DNA from: a bacterium
Lineage (GTDB): Bacteria; Acidobacteriota; Aminicenantia; Aminicenantales; Aminicenantaceae
Assembly (NCBI GenBank): GCA_018335295.1
Contig: JAGXKI010000010.1
Location: 16,298 to 57,337 of the forward strand
Length of the DNA stretch: 41,040 bases
Direction: 5' to 3'
This document shows positions 28,230-35,912 of the stretch, piece after piece. The translations under genes and the position numbers were made by a program. How positions within the stretch are numbered: position 1 is the stretch's first letter; every line of letters begins with the position of its first letter. The notes beneath the pieces are model-generated. The model saw nothing but the letters and a program-made list of their open reading frames with translations, ran no database searches and was not told the origin of the DNA.

Positions 28230-28897
28230 GGATTATTTTGATGGGCCCTCCTGGAAGCGGTAAAGGAACCCAGGCCAGCAGAGTGGAAGAGAGATATGGG
28301 TTTCCTGTTATTTCTACAGGAAATCTTATTCGGAGAGAAGTTCAAGAGGGTTCGGAGTTAGGAAAAAAGGCTCGAAACTCCATGAACGCAGGCCGGTTGG
28401 TGAATGATCAGGTAGTTCTGGAGATCCTGAAAAAGAGGATTTTTTCTACTGATTGTAAAAAAGGGTATGTGTTGGATGGATTCCCCCGGAATATGAATCA
28501 GGCTAAGAAATTAGAAGAAATTCATCCTGGTCATAAAGAAGTGGTTTTAGGTCTCCATGTTTCGGATGAGACTGTAGTCCAACTTCTGGGAGCCCGGAGG
28601 ATATGCCCCAAGGATGGATCCGTTTATAATCTCTATACTTCCAGCCCCCTCAAGGATAGGAAATGCGATATATGTGGGGAAGAACTTGTCCAGAGAAAGG
28701 ACGATAAGCCTCAGGTGGTACGGGAACGTTTGAAAGTGTATCATGAAAAGATAGAAACTCTCATCAACTACTACAAAAACAAAGGAATTTATTATAAAAT
28801 AAATGGAGAAAAAGATATCAAGGATGTTTCTAAAGATATATTTTCCGTTTTAGATAAAGAATTATCCAAAATTAAAAAGTTTGAAATGACCTCATGA
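28226..28897 (+). CDS. adk: Adenylate kinase with metal-lid residues
   Basis: Adenylate kinase interconverts ATP plus AMP and two ADP. The 223-residue protein has the P loop GPPGSGKGTQA (about 8-18), the AMP site STGNLIRREV and DGFPRN (about 84-89). The lid carries C127-x2-D130-x16-C147-x2-C150. Known zinc-lid enzymes have C-x2-C-x16-C-x2-C or Asp in the last position, so the Asp here is in the second position. Metal binding is inferred from spacing. A C-terminal extension ([13 protein letters not shown]) is slightly longer than usual. The secY-adk-map order is typical of the spc region in many phyla. Confidence 0.98.
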   Translation: MRIILMGPPGSGKGTQASRVEERYGFPVISTGNLIRREVQEGSELGKKARNSMNAGRLVNDQVVLEILKKRIFSTDCKKGYVLDGFPRNMNQAKKLEEIHPGHKEVVLGLHVSDETVVQLLGARRICPKDGSVYNLYTSSPLKDRKCDICGEELVQRKDDKPQVVRERLKVYHEKIETLINYYKNKGIYYKINGEKDIKDVSKDIFSVLDKELSKIKKFEMTS

Positions 28898-29682
28898 TTG
28901 TCTATAAGAGTGAAGAAGAAATGCAGGGAATAAGAAAGAGCAATCAGATTGTCGCAAAAATATTATCAGAATTAAGAAACATGGTGAAATCAGGGATTAA
29001 AACAAAAGAGTTAGATGAATATGCGGAAATGAGATGTAAAGAAATGAATGCAGTTCCTGCATTTAAAGGTTATAGAGGATTCCCGTGTGCCTTGTGTACT
29101 TCTGTCAATGAAGAAATTGTCCATGGGATTCCATCATCCCGCAAACTGAAAGAAGGCGATATCATCAGCCTTGATTTTGGGGTTAAATATGAAGGATTTT
29201 TCGGGGATGCGGCAGTGACTTATTCTGTAGGAAAAATTCCTTCTCCTGCTCAGAAGATTATAAAAGTGGTTAAGGAATCTTTATTCAGAGGTATCGAGCA
29301 AGCGAAAAACGGAAACAGGATATCCGATATTTCTCATGCTGTTCAGAGTTATGTGGAATCAAAAGGGTATTCGGTAATCCGAAATTTTGTAGGTCATGGG
29401 ATTGGCTTTTCACTCCATGAAGAGCCTCAAGTCCCTAATTTTGGGATGCCCGGACGAGGTCCTAAAATAAAAACAGGGATGGTTGTGGCCATTGAGCCGA
29501 TGATTGCTGGGGGAGATTGGAGTGTGGAAATATTAGAGGATGGTTGGACAGCCATTACCAGAGACAGAGGTCTTTCGGCTCATTATGAGCACACCATTGC
29601 TGTCACCAGTACCGGAACTAAGATTTTGAGTTTATTGGATAAACCAGGAAAGGCTGTATCAGAGGAGTCTTTTTATGCCTAA
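28894..29682 (+). CDS. map: Methionine aminopeptidase type I
   Basis: This enzyme removes the initiator Met from new proteins. The 262-residue protein has all five metal ligands of the pita-bread fold: D94 and D105 ([14 protein letters not shown]), H168 (VGHGIG), E201 (AIEPMI) and E232 (YEHTIAVT), plus catalytic His78. The length is typical for type Ia, which lacks the N-terminal zinc finger. It overlaps adk by four bases and infA by eight, so it is translated with them. Confidence 0.99.
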   Translation: MIVYKSEEEMQGIRKSNQIVAKILSELRNMVKSGIKTKELDEYAEMRCKEMNAVPAFKGYRGFPCALCTSVNEEIVHGIPSSRKLKEGDIISLDFGVKYEGFFGDAAVTYSVGKIPSPAQKIIKVVKESLFRGIEQAKNGNRISDISHAVQSYVESKGYSVIRNFVGHGIGFSLHEEPQVPNFGMPGRGPKIKTGMVVAIEPMIAGGDWSVEILEDGWTAITRDRGLSAHYEHTIAVTSTGTKILSLLDKPGKAVSEESFYA

Positions 29683-29893
29683 GAAAGATGTTATGGAAGT
29701 AGAAGGAACTGTGATCGAAACTCTTCCCAATGCAATGTTTCGAGTGGAAATTGCCAATAAGCATCGGATCTTAGCTCATATTTCCGGGAAAATGAGGAAA
29801 TATTTTATCCGTATTTTACCCGGAGACAAAGTATTGGTCGAACTTTCTCCCTATGATTTAACCAAGGGAAGAATTGTCTACAGGTATAAGTAA
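29675..29893 (+). CDS. infA: Translation initiation factor IF-1
   Basis: IF-1 blocks the A site during initiation. The 72-residue protein is a single OB fold with [42 protein letters not shown] and the ending [15 protein letters not shown]. All are near-invariant in the family and the length is standard. It starts within the last codons of map, an eight-base overlap. Confidence 0.99.
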   Translation: MPKKDVMEVEGTVIETLPNAMFRVEIANKHRILAHISGKMRKYFIRILPGDKVLVELSPYDLTKGRIVYRYK

Positions 29894-29913
29894 TAGAGGA
29901 AAGAGGTGAGAAG

Positions 29914-30027
29914 ATGAAAGTCAGATCATCGGTTAAAAGGATGTGTCGAAATTGTCGACTCATCCGAAGAAAAGGAAACCTCAGGGTTATCTGTTCAAAC
30001 CCTAAACATAAACAAAGGCAAGGATAA
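29914..30027 (+). CDS. rpmJ: Ribosomal protein L36 (zinc-binding form)
   Basis: This 37-codon ORF encodes [21 protein letters not shown] followed by a C-terminal [13 protein letters not shown]. The pattern C11-x2-C14 ... C27 ... H32 is the L36 zinc ribbon. L36 binds 23S rRNA late in assembly. It is preceded by GAGGTG (29903-29908) and followed 11 bases later by rpsM, the universal infA-rpmJ-rpsM order. Confidence 0.97.
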   Translation: MKVRSSVKRMCRNCRLIRRKGNLRVICSNPKHKQRQG

Positions 30028-30038
30028 GAGAGGTTAAT

Positions 30039-30410
30039 ATGGCAAGGATAGCTGGAGTCAACATTCCATCAGAAAAAAGAGTTGAAATTGGTTTGACCTA
30101 TATTTTTGGTATCGGCCGTTCCAAATCAAACAAGATTCTAGACGAGGCCAAGGTTGAGAAAGATAAAAAGGTTAAGGATTTGAATGATGATGAAATCAAC
30201 AAAATCAGACAAACTATTGAGAAGAAAGAAAAAGTCGAAGGAGACCTGAGAAAAGAAATTTCCATGAATATAAAGAGGTTGATGGAAATAGGTTCTTATA
30301 GAGGGTTGAGGCATAAAAGAAAATTACCTGTGAGAGGACAAAAAACTCAGAATAATGCTCGAAACCGGAAGGGTCCACGGGGGCAAACCATAAAAAGGAC
30401 GAAAAGATAA
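30039..30410 (+). CDS. rpsM: Ribosomal protein S13
   Basis: S13 in the 30S head forms bridges to the large subunit. The 123-residue protein has [26 protein letters not shown], the helical middle, and the C-terminal [32 protein letters not shown], which is highly conserved and touches P-site tRNA through its basic tail. The length is normal. It opens the alpha cluster; rpsK follows after 20 bp. Confidence 0.99.
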   Translation: MARIAGVNIPSEKRVEIGLTYIFGIGRSKSNKILDEAKVEKDKKVKDLNDDEINKIRQTIEKKEKVEGDLRKEISMNIKRLMEIGSYRGLRHKRKLPVRGQKTQNNARNRKGPRGQTIKRTKR

Positions 30411-30430
30411 AGGGAATACAGGAGAGTTAA

Positions 30431-30823
30431 ATGCCTAGACCAAAGAGAAGAACCAAGAAGAAGAAAGTTAGGAAAGAAATAGGTTTTGGGGTGGCTTACA
30501 TACAGTCTACTTTTAACAACACTCTGATAACCATTTCTGACCAAAAAGGAAATACAATTTGCTGGGCTAATTCAGGCTCAGCTGGCTTCAAGGGAGCACG
30601 GAAAGGAACACCGTTTGCGGCTCAAATGGCAGCCAAAGATGCAGCCAAAAGGGCTAAAGATTTTGGAGTCAGGTATGTGGATGTCAGGGTAAAAGGTCCT
30701 GGAGCGGGAAGGGAATCGGCTATTCGGTCTCTGCAATCATCCGGAGTGGAGATAAAATCAATCCGAGATATCACTCCCATTCCTCACAATGGCTGCCGAG
30801 TCAGGAAAAGAAGAAGAGTTTAA
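30431..30823 (+). CDS. rpsK: Ribosomal protein S11
   Basis: S11 forms part of the platform near the E site. The 130-residue protein has [46 protein letters not shown] and the C-terminal [46 protein letters not shown], which is nearly invariant. The start carries a basic tract ([15 protein letters not shown]). The position between rpsM and rpsD is standard. Confidence 0.99.
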   Translation: MPRPKRRTKKKKVRKEIGFGVAYIQSTFNNTLITISDQKGNTICWANSGSAGFKGARKGTPFAAQMAAKDAAKRAKDFGVRYVDVRVKGPGAGRESAIRSLQSSGVEIKSIRDITPIPHNGCRVRKRRRV

Positions 30824-30848
30824 CCACTGAGTATATAAAGGAGAGAAA

Positions 30849-31475
30849 ATGGCGAGAAAGCAAGAATCTGTATGCCGCTTATGCAGAGTGGAAAGGACTA
30901 AACTCTTTCTGAAAGGGTCCAAATGTTTAAGTGATAAATGTCCAGTGGAACGGAGATCCTATCCTCCTGGAGAACATGGAAGGAGACGGCGGAGGATTCT
31001 CGGATATGGGATTCAGATAAGAGAAAAACAGAAATTAAAAAGATATTATAGTATGACCGAAAAGCAATTTCGATTGTTCTTTAAAAGAGCAGAAAAGAGA
31101 AAGGGAGTGACGGGTGAAATTCTTCTTTCCCAGCTGGAGCGAAGACTGGATAATGTGTTGTTTTTGGCGGGATTCTCCCGTTCGCGAGGAGATGCTGTCC
31201 AGCTCATTAATCATGGACATGTGGTAAAAAATGGACGAAAAGCCTCTGTTCCTTCGATGTTAGTGGATAAAGACGATGTGATTTCATTTAAAGAATCCGC
31301 GAAAAACAAAAGCGGTGTTCAGGATGCTATGGAATTGAATGAGAACAAAGCTGTGCCTGGTTGGCTTGATGTGGACAGAGAAAATATGAAGATCACTGTG
31401 GTTTCCTATCCTGCCCGAAAAGATATCCCCATTCCTGTGGAAGAACATTTGGTGGTAGAGCTTTATTCCCGATAA
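30849..31475 (+). CDS. rpsD: Ribosomal protein S4 (zinc-binding form)
   Basis: S4 nucleates 30S assembly and in E. coli represses the alpha mRNA. The 208-residue protein has an N-terminal four-cysteine site (C9, C12, C26, C31; VCRLCRVERTKLFLKGSKC), RRSYPPGEHGRRRRR, YSMTEKQFRLFFKRAEK and an S4 RNA-binding domain with RLDNVLFLAGFSRSRGDAVQLINHGHVVKNG. The cysteines mark the C+ type. GGAG lies upstream of ATG. rpoA follows after a 47-bp gap. Confidence 0.99.
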   Translation: MARKQESVCRLCRVERTKLFLKGSKCLSDKCPVERRSYPPGEHGRRRRRILGYGIQIREKQKLKRYYSMTEKQFRLFFKRAEKRKGVTGEILLSQLERRLDNVLFLAGFSRSRGDAVQLINHGHVVKNGRKASVPSMLVDKDDVISFKESAKNKSGVQDAMELNENKAVPGWLDVDRENMKITVVSYPARKDIPIPVEEHLVVELYSR

Positions 31476-31522
31476 TTTAAGTTTTGGAATTGGTTATGAA
31501 TCGAGATCGCAAAGGAGGAAGC

Positions 31523-32563
31523 ATGATCGAAACGGGATTTCAAAGACCCAGATATCTAGAGTGCGATTATGAAAGTTTAACCCAGACATATGGCAAATTT
31601 TCCGCCCAACCTTTTGAGAGAGGTTACGGTGTGACTATTGGAAATGCTCTGAGAAGAGTGCTTATTTCTTCTATCACCGGAGCAGCCATAACCAATCTCC
31701 GGATAGAGGGAGTTCTGCATGAATTTTCCCATATTCCCGGTGTTGTTGAAGATGTAACAAATGTTATTCTGAACTTGAAGGGCATTCCTTTGAAGCTTCA
31801 TGGGGATGAGTCTAAAAGAATGGCCTTAAATGTACAAGGTCCCGTGGAAGCTAAATCCTCAAATATTGTTCATGATTCGGATATTGAAATTCTTAAGGAT
31901 AACGTCCATATCGCTTCTTTAGATAAAGACGGGAAGTTGAATATAGAGATGATTGTCCGCAACCAAAGAGGATATGTGCCTGCAGATCAAAACTATGATC
32001 AAAACTTGAGTGTGGATTATATCCCTCTGGATTCTTCTCATTCTCCTATCATTAAAGTGAATTATAAAGTGGAACCAGCCCGGGTGGGAGAGAGGATTGA
32101 TTATGAAAATTTGATTATGGAAGTCTGGACCACGGGGGCGGTTCTTCCCCAGGATGCCTTATCCCAAGCTGCAAAAATATTGAGAGATCACTTGCTTATT
32201 TTCCTCAACATCGTAGATAAGCCAGTGGAAACAGAACCAGCTCCTCAAAAAAAAGAAATTCCCTATTTTTCTAAGATAGACATTCTATCTAAAACCATCG
32301 ATCATCTGGAGCTTTCGGTCCGTTCCAATAATTGTTTGAAATCCGCAGGTATCAATAAGATTTATGAATTAGTCCAGAAATCAGAGGAAGAGCTGTTAAA
32401 AACCAAAAATTTTGGAAGAAAATCTTTAGCTGAGATCAAAGAAAACCTTAAGCAATTAGATTTGGGTTTAAACCTCGATCTTCACCCTAAGTTGTTAGAA
32501 AAAATTAAAAAAGGTGAAAAGGAAGAAGAGGAAGAAGAGGAAGAAGGAGAGAGTGAAGAATGA
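31523..32563 (+). CDS. rpoA: DNA-directed RNA polymerase subunit alpha
   Basis: Alpha starts polymerase assembly and reads UP elements and activators through its C-terminal domain. I place the start at ATG 31523 behind GGAGG (31514-31518), giving 346 residues; an open frame continues upstream to TTG 31484 but has no homology or ribosome site. The N-terminal domain has ERGYGVTIGNALRRVLISSI and the C-terminal domain LELSVRSNNCLKSAGINKIYEL with the DNA-contacting Arg. The protein ends in an acidic tail of eight consecutive Glu and GESEE. It overlaps rplQ by ATGA. Confidence 0.98.
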   Translation: MIETGFQRPRYLECDYESLTQTYGKFSAQPFERGYGVTIGNALRRVLISSITGAAITNLRIEGVLHEFSHIPGVVEDVTNVILNLKGIPLKLHGDESKRMALNVQGPVEAKSSNIVHDSDIEILKDNVHIASLDKDGKLNIEMIVRNQRGYVPADQNYDQNLSVDYIPLDSSHSPIIKVNYKVEPARVGERIDYENLIMEVWTTGAVLPQDALSQAAKILRDHLLIFLNIVDKPVETEPAPQKKEIPYFSKIDILSKTIDHLELSVRSNNCLKSAGINKIYELVQKSEEELLKTKNFGRKSLAEIKENLKQLDLGLNLDLHPKLLEKIKKGEKEEEEEEEEGESEE

Positions 32564-32982
32564 GGCATTTGGTCAAAGGAAAAAAATTAAGACGAGATAC
32601 GGCTCACCGGAAGGCATTGCTTCGCAATTTGGTCACTTCATTCCTGGAAAAGGAAAGGATTAGGACTACTCTGGCAAAGGCTAAAGCCACAAGACCGGTG
32701 GCTGAAAAAATTATCACTTTAGGGAAAGAAGACAGTTTGCATGCACGACGTCGTGCCTTTCAATTTGTGTATAAAAAAGATGTGGTGAGAAAACTTTTCG
32801 AAGACCTTGGTCCTCGTTTTAGGGAGAGGCCTGGAGGATACACCCGAATTGTGAAAATCGGACCTCGATTTGGAGATGGGTCAGAGATGGCCATCTTGGA
32901 AATGGTAGGGACTGAATTTAAGTCTGAAGAAAAGCAGAAAGAAAAGAAGAAAAAGTCTACCTCTCCGAAATCCAAGAAATAA
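32560..32982 (+). CDS. rplQ: Ribosomal protein L17
   Basis: L17 lies near the tunnel exit. The 140-residue protein has MRHLVKGKKLRRDTAHRKALLRNLVTSFLEKERIRTT across its start, TRPVAEKIITLGKED, and GGYTRIVKIGPRFGDGSEMAILEM. The last 20 residues are a basic low-complexity tail (KQKEKKKKSTSPKSKK). It ends the 33-kb + strand block; the next gene is convergent. Confidence 0.99.
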   Translation: MRHLVKGKKLRRDTAHRKALLRNLVTSFLEKERIRTTLAKAKATRPVAEKIITLGKEDSLHARRRAFQFVYKKDVVRKLFEDLGPRFRERPGGYTRIVKIGPRFGDGSEMAILEMVGTEFKSEEKQKEKKKKSTSPKSKK

Positions 32983-33002
32983 ATTCGAATGGACTGAGAC
33001 GC

Positions 33003-33026
33003 CCCCTTACTCATTCAGATAAGGGG
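33003..33026. terminator. Hairpin between convergent rplQ and the lytic transglycosylase gene
   Basis: CCCCTTA (33003-33009) and TAAGGGG (33020-33026) form a perfect 7-bp stem with a 10-base loop, 20 bp after the rplQ stop and 14 bp before the end of the convergent gene. A hairpin there could end transcripts from both sides. No strong U run follows on either strand, so termination strength is uncertain. Confidence 0.5.
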
Positions 33027-33039
33027 AGGGAAATTCCTC

Positions 33040-34830
33040 TTATTCATCCTCATTATTCGGAGAAATCACCCAAAGCTGTTGTCCGGGATAAATTTTGGAT
33101 CGAGTGCTCAATCCATTGATGCTCAGGAAGGTGTTGAGGCTCATCCCAAATTCCCGGGAAATATCGAATGGAGTATCTCCCCGTTTCACTGTATAAACAG
33201 AAGCTCCTTGAGGCTTTCCGGATTGAATCACTAGCTTTTGTCCGATCCGAAGAATATTGCTGTCAAGATTATTTTGATTTTTTATTTTTTGAACCGTTGT
33301 TTTAAAGTCCCGAGCTATTCGGTATAGGGAATCTCCTTTTTGAACTACATAAACCAACTTGTCCTTATCTTTATTGAGGCTTAAAGAACGGGAATATCTG
33401 GAGCTTCTTTTTTTATTCCCGGGTACTTTAAGTTTTTGACCCGGACGGATTAGGTAATTTCCGTGTAAGTGGTTCAGCCGGGCGATGGAAGAGATTGAAG
33501 TGCCATACCGGTCAGCAATTTCAGAGACGGTATCTCCCTTCTTGACGTAATAAATGAAATAGGAGGCTTCGGGAGGGACCCAACGGGGGAGTGAATCGAT
33601 TTTAGCCAGGGTTTTCCTTCCGTAATCGGGAGGGACTTTTAACAAATATTCGTTTTTGGGAGTGGCATTATGACGAAGTTCTGGATTGAGTGAGGAGAGT
33701 TTATCTTTAGGCAATCCCAGCGCTCGGGATAATGAGGAAAGTTTGACAGGACGGTTGATTTTAACTGTCTCGTATTTAAGAGGGGGAGCTGGTTTTGGGA
33801 GATTGAAATTGTATTTTTCAGGGTTTTTGACAATGCATAAAGTGGCGATAAAACGGGGAACGAAGCGGGCTGTTTCTCTAGGAAGCATGGTGAAGAGATC
33901 CCAAAAGTTATCCAGGTATTTGATGCGTTGGGCCCGAATTACTCGCTGGACCCGCATTTCTCCACAGTTATATGCCGCAAGAGCTGTGGTCCAGTCTCCG
34001 AACATTGAATGAAGTTCTTTGAAATATTTGATTGCGGCTTCAGTGGCTTTTTCAGGGTCCATCCGTTCGTCGATCCATTGATTTCTTTTGAGTCCATACC
34101 TGTAGCCTGTGGAAGCGATGAACTGCCATAATCCTAAGGCTCGAGCTCGAGAATAAGCTTTAACTTTAAAGAAGCTTTCAATAAGGGGAATCCAGGAAAA
34201 TTCTTGAGGAAGTCCTGCCTTTCGTAATTTGTCACAAATCATGGGCCTATAACGGCCTGAGCGTTTGTAGGCAGCTTTGAAATATTTTTTCTCTCGAGTC
34301 TGGAAGATTTTGATTTCCTGCTTCACATATTTGTTTTCCACAATAGGGATGCTTCCATGATTTTCCCCTACAGCTGTGAGCCGGGAAGCATAGATTTCCT
34401 GAATTCTTCGAGCTATCAACAGCCTTAAATCGTTTTTTTCTTTGTTTAAAGGGGAATCTTGGGGAAGATCCAGTTTGAGGATGAGGCTGTAGGCTTCGTC
34501 GAGAGCTGCTAAAGCTGTATCAATGTCGGATTCTTCCCAGGCAACCTTGGCATCTTGGTAGACATAAAGAGCTTCTTCAAGTAATTTTTCAGGATCTTTG
34601 GATTCCGGAGGATTCTTTTCTTTTTTTGGGGAAGTAGGTTTTTTTTCGCTATTTTTCTTTGGAGCAGTGGGAGGTTTCTCCTGGTCTTTATTTTGAGTTG
34701 GAGATTTTTCTGGAGAAGGGGAAGTTTCTCTGGTTATTTTGGGAGGTTTTTGATGGGAAGAACAATTCCATAAAAAAATTAATGAAATCACTACTGTAAA
34801 TGCAAATTTCTTGTATCTCATTTTGCGCAT
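33040..34830 (-). CDS. Membrane-bound lytic transglycosylase with three LysM repeats (MltD-like)
   Basis: This 596-residue protein should cleave the glycan strands of peptidoglycan. It starts with a hydrophobic signal (10-22) ending LWNC, a poor but possible lipobox at Cys23. A Pro/Lys/Glu-rich linker follows (25-80), then a helical region and an SLT family-1 catalytic domain (about 195-330) with WIPLIESFF (catalytic Glu218), RALGLWQFIASTGYRYGL and ALAAYNCGE. Three LysM cell-wall-binding repeats follow at about 427-469, 494-536 and 545-588. The architecture matches MltD. Its own promoter lies at 34840-34868, and the predicted transcript start almost touches the start codon. A second Met at residue 4 is an alternative start. 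It is convergent with rplQ. Confidence 0.95.
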   Translation of the reverse strand: MRKMRYKKFAFTVVISLIFLWNCSSHQKPPKITRETSPSPEKSPTQNKDQEKPPTAPKKNSEKKPTSPKKEKNPPESKDPEKLLEEALYVYQDAKVAWEESDIDTALAALDEAYSLILKLDLPQDSPLNKEKNDLRLLIARRIQEIYASRLTAVGENHGSIPIVENKYVKQEIKIFQTREKKYFKAAYKRSGRYRPMICDKLRKAGLPQEFSWIPLIESFFKVKAYSRARALGLWQFIASTGYRYGLKRNQWIDERMDPEKATEAAIKYFKELHSMFGDWTTALAAYNCGEMRVQRVIRAQRIKYLDNFWDLFTMLPRETARFVPRFIATLCIVKNPEKYNFNLPKPAPPLKYETVKINRPVKLSSLSRALGLPKDKLSSLNPELRHNATPKNEYLLKVPPDYGRKTLAKIDSLPRWVPPEASYFIYYVKKGDTVSEIADRYGTSISSIARLNHLHGNYLIRPGQKLKVPGNKKRSSRYSRSLSLNKDKDKLVYVVQKGDSLYRIARDFKTTVQKIKNQNNLDSNILRIGQKLVIQSGKPQGASVYTVKRGDTPFDISREFGMSLNTFLSINGLSTRSKIYPGQQLWVISPNNEDE

Positions 34831-34839
34831 TGATTTTTC

Positions 34840-34868
34840 ATATTACAGAGGATAACGCCCAGAGTCAA
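34840..34868 (-). promoter_or_regulatory. Sigma70-type promoter for the lytic transglycosylase gene
   Basis: Read on the - strand, TTGACT (34868-34863) and TAATAT (34845-34840) are separated by exactly 17 bp. The expected transcript start near 34833 is only about three bases before the ATG at 34830, leaving no room for a Shine-Dalgarno. The promoter lies in the 110-bp gap between galE and this gene, so the transglycosylase gene can be transcribed apart from the upstream genes. Confidence 0.6.
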
Positions 34869-34940
34869 TGATTTTTGTGAAAAAGGAAGCCTCTTTTTTT
34901 CCGTGGTGAATAATATTTTTTAAGAGTAATAGGAGGAAGT

Positions 34941-35912
34941 TCAGGCTCTTTTTTGGTGCCAATTCCATGCTGTTTGTATAATTGTGTGGATATCGGAATA
35001 GCGGGGGTTCCAGGAGAGAAGGTTTTTGGCTTTGGCGTTGGAGGCTAACAGAACAGGAACATCCCCCTTTCTTTGGGGTTTTTTCCGGAAATGAACTTTT
35101 TCTCCGGTGACTTGTTCCGCTTTTTTAATAATGTCCAAGACAGAATATCCTTTATTGGCGCCTAAATTGATGAATTCGCTATGGGGATGAGTGAACATCC
35201 TTTTGAGAGCAGAGAGATGAGCCTTAGCCAGATCAGTGACATGGATGTAATCACGAATAGCGGTGCCGTCTGGAGTGGGAAAATCCATTCCAAACAGGTC
35301 AAAATGATCCTTGACTCCTAGGAGATAAAGAAGAAGATTGGGGAGCAGATGAGTTTCAGGTTCATGAAGTTCGCCGAGCCGCCCCTCGGGGTCGGCACCC
35401 GCTGCATTAAAATAACGAAGAGAGGTGAACTTTAAGCCATAAGCTCGATCATAATCCTGTAAAATTTTTTCAGTGAAAGACTTGGTTTGACCATAAGGGT
35501 TGAAAGGATTGATGGGATGTATTTCGGGGACAGGGATTTGCTGGGGAAGACCGTAGACAGCCGCACTGGAGGAGAAAACAAGATGTTTTACATCATTTTC
35601 CAGCATGCATTGAAAAAGGTTTAAGCTGGTTAGGAGGTTGTGCTGGTAGTATTTTTGGGGATTTACATAGGATTCTCCAGCTTGGATCAGAGAAGCAAAA
35701 TGGATGACTGCATCGATTTGAAATTTTTGGAATACCTCTCGGATGGACGATTCGTCCCTTAGATCCCCTTGGATCAATTCTCCTCCTACCCAAAGATCTT
35801 TATTTCCTGAAGAGAAATTATCAAAAACAATGACTTCAAATCCATCATTAAGGAGTTCTTGAACTGTGTGGGAGCCGATGTACCCTGACCCTCCGGTTAC
35901 GAGAACTTTCAT
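34941..35912 (-). CDS. galE: UDP-glucose 4-epimerase
   Basis: The enzyme interconverts UDP-glucose and UDP-galactose for surface sugar synthesis or galactose use. The 323-residue protein is an extended short-chain dehydrogenase with the NAD-binding GGSGYIGSH (7-15), the DNFSSG loop (31-36), the SSSAAVYG strand and the catalytic Y140-x3-K144 (NPYGQTKSFTEKI), followed by RYFNAAGADPEGRLGE, typical of GalE. The start overlaps the stop of the tRNA nucleotidyltransferase gene by four bases. A related NDP-sugar epimerase is possible, but GalE is the best call. Confidence 0.93.
   Translation of the reverse strand: MKVLVTGGSGYIGSHTVQELLNDGFEVIVFDNFSSGNKDLWVGGELIQGDLRDESSIREVFQKFQIDAVIHFASLIQAGESYVNPQKYYQHNLLTSLNLFQCMLENDVKHLVFSSSAAVYGLPQQIPVPEIHPINPFNPYGQTKSFTEKILQDYDRAYGLKFTSLRYFNAAGADPEGRLGELHEPETHLLPNLLLYLLGVKDHFDLFGMDFPTPDGTAIRDYIHVTDLAKAHLSALKRMFTHPHSEFINLGANKGYSVLDIIKKAEQVTGEKVHFRKKPQRKGDVPVLLASNAKAKNLLSWNPRYSDIHTIIQTAWNWHQKRA

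Noticed and set aside
31484-31522. TTG start 13 codons upstream of rpoA
   Set aside because: GGAGG at 31514-31518 points to ATG 31523, where the conserved alpha N-terminus begins.
34876-34900. AAAAAGG/CCTCTTTTTTT hairpin as a terminator
   Set aside because: The T run lies on the + strand, where no gene precedes it. On the - strand after galE the stem is A/T-rich and weak, and no separate U tract follows.
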